From positions 1 through 12,193 of the forward strand of contig JAQBPS010000738.1 of NCBI GenBank assembly GCA_028287415.1: DNA of 12,193 nucleotides, given 5' to 3'. This DNA comes from Bacillota bacterium (GTDB lineage Bacteria; Bacillota; Sulfobacillia; Symbiobacteriales; Symbiobacteriaceae). The translations under genes were made by a program, and so were the position numbers. Position 1 is the first letter of the stretch; each line of letters begins with the position of its first letter. Positions 1 through 6,092 of the stretch are shown one piece after another. Under the pieces are notes generated by a model, which worked only from the letters and a program-made list of their open reading frames with translations, searched no databases and had not been told where the DNA came from.

Positions 1-1
1 C

Positions 2-229
2 AACCAGGCGGTCTCACTGATCAAGAACTCGGCGGTACTGAACATGATCGGCGCCGGCGAGATGATGAATGTAGCGGACTCGTGGGCTGGCCAGAACTCC
101 TACTACGGGCCGACCTACCTGGTGATCTGGGCGCTCTTCTTCGCCCTGTGCTTCCCACTGGCCCAGTGGGCCCGGCGGCTTGAACAGCGGGCCATCCGGG
201 CCCGCGGCCAGGAGGTGCAAGCGCGATGA
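2..229 (+). CDS. Polar amino acid ABC transporter permease, C-terminal part
   Basis: The open frame runs in from the left edge, so the 5' part of the gene is missing; about 75 residues remain. The visible start, SLIKNSAVLNMIGAGE, matches the conserved cytoplasmic segment and following loop of His/Glu/Gln-type permeases, where SLIK(N/D)SAL followed by a GxxE motif is typical. It is followed by one last hydrophobic segment (about YLVIWALFFALCFPLA) and a basic tail. This family forms the membrane channel of polar amino acid importers, usually as a pair of related permeases. The stop codon overlaps the start of the next permease in an ATGA, which indicates translational coupling and a heterodimeric channel. 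The binding protein and ATPase would lie to the left of the window. The substrate cannot be decided. Confidence 0.88.
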   Translation, partial: NQAVSLIKNSAVLNMIGAGEMMNVADSWAGQNSYYGPTYLVIWALFFALCFPLAQWARRLEQRAIRARGQEVQAR

Positions 230-885
230 ACGATACAGTGGCTGCGGTCTTCACGTCCGATGTCTTCTGGTTCCTGGGGCGCGGGCTCTGGCTCACCTTG
301 CAGATGGCCGCAATTGCCATGGTACTCGCCTTTGCACTCGGAACGGTGATCGGTATCGCCAGGTATAGCGGCCTGCCTGTGCTTAGCCACCTCGCGGCCG
401 CGTATGTCGAGGCGATCCGCAACTCGCCGCTCCCCCTCTTGATCCTGTTCATGAAGTTTGCCGCACACCTGCCCAAGGAGTCAGCTGGCATTATGGGGCT
501 GACGCTGTTCACGGCGGCCATGATGGCCGAGATCGTGCGGGGCGGCCTGAACTCGATCGACAAGGGGCAGTGGGAGGCGGCACGGTCGCAGGGGTTCACC
601 TATGTGAAGACCTTGCGGCACATCGTGCTGCCGCAGGCGCTGCGCAAGATGATCCCGCCGATCTTCAGCCAGTTCATCACGCTGCTGAAGGACACATCTT
701 ATGTCTGGTGGATCGGTGTGGAGGAGCTCACGGCGCGAGGGTTCATCCTTGCTAACAAGTACACGGGAACGGCCCAGTTCTTGACGATCCTGGGGATGGT
801 CGCGCTGACTTACTACGTGCTGTGCCACCTGCTCGGCCGGGTGGCCCGGTCGCAGGAGAAGCGGATGGCGTGGTTGAGCTATTAG
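226..885 (+). CDS. Polar amino acid ABC transporter permease (HisM/GlnP type)
   Basis: This 219-aa protein has the usual length for a HisM/GlnP-type permease. It has several hydrophobic segments (about residues 20-45, 60-80, 86-103 and 183-203). The cytoplasmic EAA loop, which docks onto the ATPase, is clear at about residues 117-140 (EAARSQGF...HIVLPQALR). The stretch EAIRNSPLPLLILF at about 62-75 corresponds to the family's RGTPLL motif, and the LLKDTSYVWWIGVEELT region matches the conserved segment after the EAA loop. The ATG lies inside the ATGA overlap with the preceding permease, so the two are probably co-translated as partners in one channel. No ATPase or binding protein follows, so this is likely the last gene of its operon. 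No T-rich terminator hairpin is evident after it. Confidence 0.93.
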   Translation: MNDTVAAVFTSDVFWFLGRGLWLTLQMAAIAMVLAFALGTVIGIARYSGLPVLSHLAAAYVEAIRNSPLPLLILFMKFAAHLPKESAGIMGLTLFTAAMMAEIVRGGLNSIDKGQWEAARSQGFTYVKTLRHIVLPQALRKMIPPIFSQFITLLKDTSYVWWIGVEELTARGFILANKYTGTAQFLTILGMVALTYYVLCHLLGRVARSQEKRMAWLSY

Positions 886-1111
886 GGGATACAGAAATGG
901 GTGGCGAGGCTTTTGGCCTTGCGATTTTGCCTTCGGCTGACAGGGCGATGGGGGCAATCTCGTGGTGGAACATCGCCTTCGGCCATTGGAACGTGATGTG
1001 CCCTCCCACGGTGATGGGCTTACGGGTCCGACTCTCCGGTGGACCGTCGTCCCCAGCCGAGGTCCGTCAGCATGATGCCCACAACCACCCTACCGCGCCG
1101 GCTTGTGAGTC
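886..1111. other. Intergenic region between convergent genes
   Basis: These 226 bases separate the end of the permease gene (+ strand) from the end of the unrecognised - strand gene. I see no convincing gene and no terminator with a T tract. The sequence GCCTTCGGC occurs twice (929-937 and 975-983), each able to form a tiny hairpin. Open frames crossing the region on either strand lack a ribosome binding site and do not resemble a known family. Confidence 0.4.
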
Positions 1112-1753
1112 TCACCCTGTAATTCCTTTAGTTTTCTCTGACGTCGTTCTGTCCGCAGTGTCAGGTTCAGCGCTCTGCGTGGGTGCTTGACCGCCTTTCT
1201 TCTTGGACTCCTGGCGGCGGTCCTTGGGGAGGCTGAGGTCGATCACGAGGCCGGGCCACAGGGCGCTTTCCTTCGGTATGTACGCCACGTCGAAGCGCTC
1301 ACGCCAGCCCGTGTCGACCATCAGACTCGACTCCGCCAGGAGCGAGACCATGTTCACCCAGGCCGTGGAGTTGCCATAGCGGCGAACGGGGAAGGCGCTG
1401 AGGTCGTCGGCATCGGCTGGGTGGATGATCAGGAGCTTTGTGCCGGTCAGAAGCGTGCACTGGACGCGCTCGACCTTCTTGACGTGCATCCCCGCCCAGT
1501 CGGACACCCGGGTCAGACGCCGGTCGGCGGCGGCGAACAGCTCGAACTGGGCCGGGGCGTGCTGCCAGCAGCCGGACCGGTTCGCATTGCCCTTGATCAC
1601 CTCGGCGGACGGGTCATTGCTGATCAGATCATCGGGCGTGGCCTTGAGCAAGGCGTCCATTGTGCTACGGCTGAGAATCTGCTGCTTTGCCCGCGCCCCC
1701 GACTTCCGGACCTGATCCGTTGGCACTTCCTTATTCGTCTTTTCGGTTGCCAT
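1112..1753 (-). CDS. Unrecognised 213-aa hydrophilic protein
   Basis: I do not recognise this protein. The frame extends up to an ATG at 1789, but that codon lacks an upstream ribosome binding site. The ATG at 1753 is preceded by AAGGGAG with 10 bases between, so I place the start there (N-terminus MATEKTNKEV). The protein has no signal peptide or membrane segment. It has a charged N-terminus (about residues 1-55) and a more ordered centre (about 60-175). The centre has hydrophobic strands such as CTLLTGTKLLIIHP and several tryptophans (W63, W86, W132, W150, W166). A disordered tail rich in K, Q, T, S and E starts at about residue 177. It stands alone between two transport operons, next to an AT-rich divergent control region and a decayed XRE-type regulator, a setting typical of acquired DNA. 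A phage, plasmid or island origin is an inference. Reality as a gene rests on length, ribosome binding site and promoter. Confidence 0.6.
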   Translation of the reverse strand: MATEKTNKEVPTDQVRKSGARAKQQILSRSTMDALLKATPDDLISNDPSAEVIKGNANRSGCWQHAPAQFELFAAADRRLTRVSDWAGMHVKKVERVQCTLLTGTKLLIIHPADADDLSAFPVRRYGNSTAWVNMVSLLAESSLMVDTGWRERFDVAYIPKESALWPGLVIDLSLPKDRRQESKKKGGQAPTQSAEPDTADRTTSEKTKGITG

Positions 1754-1812
1754 AAGGTCAACACTCCCTTGTATAGTCAGTTCCTCCATAATTAGGGAAC
1801 CGCTAGCAAGAT

Positions 1813-1840
1813 ATTATCATGGAGTATACATGAAACACAA
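1813..1840 (-). promoter_or_regulatory. Probable promoter of the 213-aa protein gene
   Basis: Reading the - strand, TTGTGT (1840-1835) and GATAAT (1818-1813) are separated by 16 bases. This gives a plausible sigma-A -35/-10 pair in a strikingly AT-rich island in an otherwise GC-rich window. Transcription would start near 1806, leaving a leader of about 50 bases before the ATG at 1753. An inverted repeat TCATG-N7-CATGA (1817-1833) overlaps the promoter and could be an operator for the divergent XRE-type regulator. The operator role is inference. Confidence 0.42.
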
Positions 1841-1952
1841 CATTAAATTTTATCGTTATAATAACCATTTTTAGTGGACGACCAATCGAAAGCCCAGGAG
1901 CCTCAAGTCAGCTCTCAGGATCGTCAAGTCATTCGGCAAGCGTACTCAGTGA
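1830..1952 (+). pseudogene. Remnant of an XRE-family (Cro/CI-type) repressor gene
   Basis: An ATG at 1830, preceded by GGAG, opens MKHNIKFYRYNNHF and then hits TAG at 1872-1874. Small XRE regulators commonly start with an (M)K.NIK.YR..N pattern. Continuing in the same frame past the stop gives WTTNRKPR, then SLKSALRIVKSFGK, then RTQ and TGA at 1950-1952. The part after NRK closely fits the C-terminal helices of the same small regulators, which run roughly (E)N.KY.PSLKLAL.IAKVFGKSIEE. About 20 residues that should hold the first helix and the recognition helix are missing between the two halves. This suggests an internal deletion that kept the reading frame and left a stop at the scar. The divergent partner gene at 1112-1753 fits a former repressor/target pair. 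The homology is recognised by eye from family consensus and has not been searched. Confidence 0.5.
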
Positions 1953-2290
1953 GGCTGATTGGGGAACCGGCGGTTGCTATAACGCCCGTTGGAGTAGCAC
2001 TGTGAGGACGCTTGTCCCTTCGGGGAAGAGTCACGGGTTGTGCTCTGTGAGGCAGCTCTGTGCCATCTGAATCAGACAAAACACCCGAGCCGAAAAGCAC
2101 TCTACAGCACCAGCACATGCCTGAATCACCGCAACAACCGCTCCCCACGCACATCGCCAGCGCAAATCGGCGCCAAGCGCCAGTCCCGGGGTTTGCCCAG
2201 GTGCTGCTCAAGACATGCCAAGTGATTTCAAGTGCTACGCCAGACGAACCACAGGATCACCTCAGGAACACATAAGGCACAACTGGCAAA
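1953..2290. other. Non-coding stretch, no gene recognised
   Basis: These 338 bases hold no open frame with a convincing ribosome binding site or recognisable protein. A 95-codon frame on the - strand (1924-2211) has an improbable composition rich in Cys, Trp and Gly and no family resemblance. No terminal inverted repeats, tRNA or tandem repeats were seen by eye. It separates the accessory-looking stretch from the end of the peptide-uptake operon and may be decayed sequence. Confidence 0.4.
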
Positions 2291-2325
2291 CGCCCCCCAT
2301 GGACCACCGCAGTCCAGGGGGGGCG
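2291..2325 (-). terminator. Hairpin terminator of the peptide-uptake operon
   Basis: The arms CGCCCCCCATGGAC (2291-2304) and GTCCAGGGGGGGCG (2312-2325) pair over 14 positions with a single mismatch, around a 7-base loop. It begins 17 bases beyond the stop codon of the last operon gene (2343) when read on the - strand. The following T run on that strand is short (TTT, then GCCAGTT), so it is a strong hairpin with a weak U tract. No + strand gene ends just before it. Confidence 0.72.
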
Positions 2326-2342
2326 CACATTTAAAGCACAGC

Positions 2343-3506
2343 CTAGCCGGCGAAGTGCGGGAACTGCTCAACCCCCACCCGCATGACGTACCGCACCTGC
2401 TCCACAGCCATCACATCATCCAGCGGGTTTCCCTGCACCGCCACCAAGTCGGCCCATTTGCCGGCCTCAATCGTCCCGATCTCCCCCTGCAAGTCGACAA
2501 CTGCAGCGCCGCCAATCGTAAGGGCCTGAAGCGCCTCCATCGGAGAGTACCCCGCACTAACCAGGGCCCGCATCTCCAGTGCGGGCCGGCCGTGGACACC
2601 GTCGCCGCCCGCAGCAATCTTCACACCAGCACGCCGCGCCCACTGAAGGCGCTGCACATACCCATCCAGCGCGGCAGCAGCCTTGGACCGGAAGTGCTCC
2701 GGCACACCGGGCTGCGACATGGCCACCTCGGCCACACCGTACGTGACCACCAGCGTCGTTCCGTGCGCGGCCATCAACTCGACGTCCTCACGCTCGAGGT
2801 AAATGCCATGCTCAAGCGTATCCAGCCCCGCCTCGATGGCCACCCTGGCGCCGGTCCCACCATGGATATGGGCCGCAACCTTGCGTCCCGCACGGTGCGC
2901 CTCCGCCATCAGCACGTGAATCTCTTCGTCACTCAACTCCTGGCCCTTCGGGTCGGAGCCCTTCGTGCCCATACCGCCAGAGATCATCGCCTTGATGAAC
3001 TGCGCCCCGTTCTTCAACTGCTCCCGCACCCCGCGGCGCACGTCGTCAGGCCCGTTCACCTGCACGCCAAAGTACCATGCGTGTCCGCCCGTGCGGCAGA
3101 TAAACTCGCCACAGCTGATCACCCGCGGCCCGGGAAACTCGCCCGCGTTTAGTGCCTCGCGGAGGACCACATCATTATAGTGCTTCTCGCCCACGTCGCG
3201 CAGGGTGGTAATGCCGCCGCTGACCATCGTACGGGCGTTCCGCAGTCCCTTCACGATCTGGTACTGGTCAGACTCCAGGGCCTGCGCGTGCTCGTCCCCC
3301 GTATCGATGCAAAGATGGTCGTGCGCATCTACCAGACCCGGGATGACCGTGTAGCCGCTCAGGTCAACCACCTCGGCCCCTGGCGGCACAGCGCCCTCCC
3401 GCCCCACACGGAGAATGCGCCCGTCGTCCCCTACATGCACATGGGCTCCCGCCAGCGGCTCTCCGCCAGTGCCATCCACCAGCAATCCGCACACAACAAC
3501 CTTCAT
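2343..3506 (-). CDS. COG1228-type metal-dependent amidohydrolase (prolidase/imidazolonepropionase-like), distal copy
   Basis: This 387-aa cytoplasmic enzyme belongs to the amidohydrolase superfamily. Metal and catalytic residues appear in order: HxH at H62/H64 (DAHDHL), the probable carboxylated lysine K172 (FIKAMISGG), H213 (AAHIHG), H233 (LEHG) and the catalytic aspartate D302 (GGDGVHG). This set fits a binuclear zinc centre as in COG1228 Xaa-Pro and related dipeptidases. The C-terminus (GTIEAGKWADLVAVQGNPLDD) is the usual return to the small beta-sandwich domain. The ATG at 3506 follows GGGAGGT with 7 bases between; upstream extension of the frame is not needed and its paralog starts at the same residue. 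It is the last gene of the operon, 22 bases after the DppC-type gene. Much of it, especially residues about 55-240, is nearly the same as the paralog at 7680-8846. The substrate is unknown; dipeptides or small N-acyl amides are likely. Confidence 0.9.
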   Translation of the reverse strand: MKVVVCGLLVDGTGGEPLAGAHVHVGDDGRILRVGREGAVPPGAEVVDLSGYTVIPGLVDAHDHLCIDTGDEHAQALESDQYQIVKGLRNARTMVSGGITTLRDVGEKHYNDVVLREALNAGEFPGPRVISCGEFICRTGGHAWYFGVQVNGPDDVRRGVREQLKNGAQFIKAMISGGMGTKGSDPKGQELSDEEIHVLMAEAHRAGRKVAAHIHGGTGARVAIEAGLDTLEHGIYLEREDVELMAAHGTTLVVTYGVAEVAMSQPGVPEHFRSKAAAALDGYVQRLQWARRAGVKIAAGGDGVHGRPALEMRALVSAGYSPMEALQALTIGGAAVVDLQGEIGTIEAGKWADLVAVQGNPLDDVMAVEQVRYVMRVGVEQFPHFAG

Positions 3507-3528
3507 CAGGCATACCTCCCGTCTCCAA

Positions 3529-4350
3529 CTAGCCGCGCAGGGTCGGGTCCATCCGATCGCGGAGCCAATCACCCAGCAAGTTGATCCCGAGGACCGTCAA
3601 GAAAATCGCAATCCCCGGCAGCGTCGCCACCCACCAGGAGGTGGTGACATAGTCGCGCCCGTCAGCGGCAATCCTGCCCCAGGTCGGAATGCTCGGAGGC
3701 ACGCCGAGCCCGAAGAAGGAGAGACTCGCCTCGGCCAGGATCATGCTTCCGACCTGGAGGCTCGCGATCACGATGAGCGGCGCCCACAGTTCAGGCAGCA
3801 CGTGCCGCCAGATAATCCGACCATTCGTTGCCCCAAGCGCCCTGGCAGCCTCGACAAACTCACGCCCTCTGACGGAGAGCACCTGCCCGCGGGCGACTCG
3901 GGCGTACGTCACCCAGCCCGTGACCCCGAGCACGAGAATCACATTCCGTAAGGATGGACCGAGTACCGCCGCGATCGCCAGGGCCAGGACCAGAAACGGA
4001 ATCGCCAGCTGCAGATCTGCCAAGCGCATGATCACCGCATCCACTGTTCCGCCGATGTAGCCGGCGATCGTCCCGAGCGTGATCCCCACGGCGCCGGCGA
4101 CGACGACGGAGGCGAGCCCGACAATCAGCGAAATCCGGCTGCCGTAGATGATCCGGCTCAGGATGTCCCGTCCCAATGGGTCGGTGCCCAGCAAGTACCC
4201 AGGCGTCCCGGGCGGCTTGAGCCGCATGGCCGTGTTTTGCAGTGTCGGGTCATGGGGCGCCACGAGCGGCGCCAGCAGTGCCATGAACGCTACCAGGAGC
4301 AGGAGCAGAATGCCCACTGCAGCCTTCTGATTGATGCCGATCCGTCGCAT
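3529..4350 (-). CDS. Peptide ABC transporter permease, DppC/OppC type
   Basis: This 273-aa integral membrane protein has the family's features in order. They are an N-terminal membrane helix (about 10-31), the periplasmic LLGTDPLGRDILSRIIYGSRISL signature (about 53-75), further membrane segments, and an EAA loop at about 167-190 (EAARALGATN...HVLPELWAP). The loop is followed by ILAEASLSFFGLGVPPSIPTWG, the family's conserved stretch. The C-terminus (GDWLRDRMDPTLRG) is the usual DppC ending. AGGAGGGGAG lies just ahead of the ATG. It starts 12 bases after the DppB-type gene, its expected channel partner. The length is normal for the family. Confidence 0.95.
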   Translation of the reverse strand: MRRIGINQKAAVGILLLLLVAFMALLAPLVAPHDPTLQNTAMRLKPPGTPGYLLGTDPLGRDILSRIIYGSRISLIVGLASVVVAGAVGITLGTIAGYIGGTVDAVIMRLADLQLAIPFLVLALAIAAVLGPSLRNVILVLGVTGWVTYARVARGQVLSVRGREFVEAARALGATNGRIIWRHVLPELWAPLIVIASLQVGSMILAEASLSFFGLGVPPSIPTWGRIAADGRDYVTTSWWVATLPGIAIFLTVLGINLLGDWLRDRMDPTLRG

Positions 4351-4362
4351 CGCTCCCCTCCT

Positions 4363-5280
4363 CTACTGGTAGATGATCCGCGGATCGAGCTTCGCATAGA
4401 GCAGGTCCACCAGGAGGTTGACAACCAGCACGATCACCGCCGTCACCACCACAAATGCTTGCACCACGGGGAAGTCCCGGTTCATGACAGACTGGACGGC
4501 CAGGCGGGCCATGCCGGGGTAACCGAAGATCTGCTCCGTGACAATGGCGCCGCCGAGCAGCTGGGCGAGCTGCAGCCCGACCACCGTGACCACCGGGATG
4601 GACGCGTTGCGCAGTACGTGGCGGGAGAGCACGACCCGCTCCGCAAGCCCCTTGGCCCGAGCCGTGCGCACGTAGTCCTTCCGGAACACCTCCAGCACAG
4701 CGGACCGGACCATCCGAGTCGCTAACCCCATGCTATAGGCCCCGAGTGTGACCGCAGGCAAAACCACCGCCATGAAACCGGAACCGCCGGACGAGGGAAA
4801 AATCCGCCAGTGAACAGCGAAGAGCAAGATCAGCACGATGCCAAGCCAGAAGCTCGGCATCGACTGTCCGGCCAGCGCCGCACCCGTGCAGAACGTATCC
4901 CAGAACGAGTTGCGCCGCACCGCCGCAACAACGCCCAGCGGCACCGATGCCAGGACGGTCAGGCCGAGAGCCAGGCCTGTCAGCGACAAGGTGGCGGGCA
5001 AGCGCTCCAGGACCAGGCTCATGCTCGGTTGGCTGTAGCGGATCGAGCTCCCGAAGTCGCCCTTCAGTGCGCCTGCCATGAAGGAGAAATACTGCATGTG
5101 GAGCGGCAGGTCCAGCCCCAGTTGATGTCTGACCCGCACGAAATCTTCGGGGGTGGCACCCACTGGCAGAAAGAGCGCCGTCGGGTCGCCGGCCATGTGC
5201 ATCAGCAGGAAAACAATCGTCACCACGCCGACTACCACCAACACCCCGTGCAGCAGCCGGCTGGCCAGGTAACGAATCAC
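4363..5280 (-). CDS. Peptide ABC transporter permease, DppB/OppB type
   Basis: This 305-aa permease starts with MIRYLASRLLHGVLVVVGVV, the classic DppB opening with one N-terminal membrane helix. LGLDLPLHMQYFSFMAGALKGDFGSSI (about 55-80) is the conserved external segment. An EAA-like loop follows at about 203-226 (VRTARAKGLAERVVLSRHVLRNA), and the protein ends in LVVNLLVDLLYAKLDPRI. The start codon is GTG at 5280, which overlaps the stop of the creatininase-family gene in a GTGA, so translation is probably coupled. With the DppC-type protein it should form the importer channel, fed by the lipoprotein encoded two genes upstream. No ATPase gene accompanies the pair. Confidence 0.95.
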   Translation of the reverse strand: MIRYLASRLLHGVLVVVGVVTIVFLLMHMAGDPTALFLPVGATPEDFVRVRHQLGLDLPLHMQYFSFMAGALKGDFGSSIRYSQPSMSLVLERLPATLSLTGLALGLTVLASVPLGVVAAVRRNSFWDTFCTGAALAGQSMPSFWLGIVLILLFAVHWRIFPSSGGSGFMAVVLPAVTLGAYSMGLATRMVRSAVLEVFRKDYVRTARAKGLAERVVLSRHVLRNASIPVVTVVGLQLAQLLGGAIVTEQIFGYPGMARLAVQSVMNRDFPVVQAFVVVTAVIVLVVNLLVDLLYAKLDPRIIYQ

Positions 5281-6068
5281 CGGGTCAGCTTGGCGGTCAG
5301 CTCAGTGGCGCTCTCCCTCAGCTTTGCGAGAGTAGCGGCCAGGTTGGCCACCGCTTCTTCCAGGATCGGCCTGCCCTTCTCGGCCCGGGCCAGGCGGGCC
5401 TCGCCGATGGTGCCCGACCGGGAAAGCGCCTGGGTCCGGGGGAGACCCAGATTCACCTTCGTGTTGAGCAGCGCTTCTTCGGTGAACTGGAAGAACGGCA
5501 CGGAGGGCGGCAGCTCATCTACAGCCTTATCCTGCTGCACCAGCTCCGGGGCCAGTGCCAGCATAAGTGATGTCTCCTGCTCGTCGGCATGCCACACGAT
5601 CTTGCTCTCCAGACCTTGCCAGGCCTCTTTCACCATGGCGGTCCACATCAGTTCCCCCACGACCTTGTTGGAGGCCAGCCGCAGATCGTGCGCCGCCGCG
5701 GCCGTCGCCGCCGTATTGCCGCCGTGCCCGTTCACGATCACCATCATGTCGAATCCAGCGGCCAGCAGTGACTGCCCCACATCCATGATCAGCGCCTTGA
5801 GCGTATCTAATGAGATTGAGGCTGTGCCGGGGAAGTCGACGTGGTTGGGAGAGGTGCCGTAGGCGATGGTTGGAGCCACCACCACACCCTCCAGCCGGGC
5901 AGCTGCCTGAAGGCAGATCTGCTCCACCATGATCGAGTCCGTACCCAGCGGCAGATGATGACCATGCTGCTCCGTCGCTCCGACCGGCAGCACGATAATC
6001 GACGGATGGGCGCCGATCAGTGCCTGCACTTCCTGCCAGGTCATCTCATTCAGGTTCACCTTGTGCAC
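5277..6068 (-). CDS. Creatininase-family amidohydrolase
   Basis: This 263-aa protein has the usual length for the creatinine amidohydrolase family (creatininase, MftE, FAPy deformylase and related enzymes). Metal-binding motifs are clear: LPVGATEQHGHHLPLGTD gives E33, H35 and D44; NGHGGN gives H115; HADEQETS (160-167) supplies a further acidic ligand, E163 or E165. The usual sequence at the last motif is HAGExETS, so D162 replaces the common glycine. The family hydrolyses cyclic or linear amide C-N bonds with two metal ions in the cytoplasm. The start is GTG at 6068, with AGGGGG 8 bases upstream. Its place between the binding protein and the permeases suggests it acts on the imported compound or on a product of the COG1228-type enzymes. 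True creatininase activity is not implied. Confidence 0.92.
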   Translation of the reverse strand: MHKVNLNEMTWQEVQALIGAHPSIIVLPVGATEQHGHHLPLGTDSIMVEQICLQAAARLEGVVVAPTIAYGTSPNHVDFPGTASISLDTLKALIMDVGQSLLAAGFDMMVIVNGHGGNTAATAAAAHDLRLASNKVVGELMWTAMVKEAWQGLESKIVWHADEQETSLMLALAPELVQQDKAVDELPPSVPFFQFTEEALLNTKVNLGLPRTQALSRSGTIGEARLARAEKGRPILEEAVANLAATLAKLRESATELTAKLTR

Positions 6069-6092
6069 GGTGCTGCCCCCTCGCTTTGCCCG

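Noticed and set aside
822..1190. + strand frame crossing the end of the permease gene and the following gap
   Set aside because: It starts inside the permease gene, runs into the convergent gene, has no ribosome binding site and resembles no family.
1924..2211. - strand frame of 95 codons in the gap before the peptide operon terminator
   Set aside because: The product is rich in Cys, Trp and Gly in an unnatural pattern, with no ribosome binding site and no partner.
2232..3152. + strand open frame of 306 codons opposite the distal amidohydrolase
   Set aside because: It is a shadow of the conserved gene on the other strand; the product is rich in His, Arg and Leu with no recognisable domain.
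4810..5862. Long + strand open frame (350 codons) opposite the creatininase-family and DppB-type genes
   Set aside because: It is antisense to two well-supported genes, has a Gln/Arg/His-rich composition typical of reverse-strand frames in GC-rich DNA, and has no ribosome binding site.
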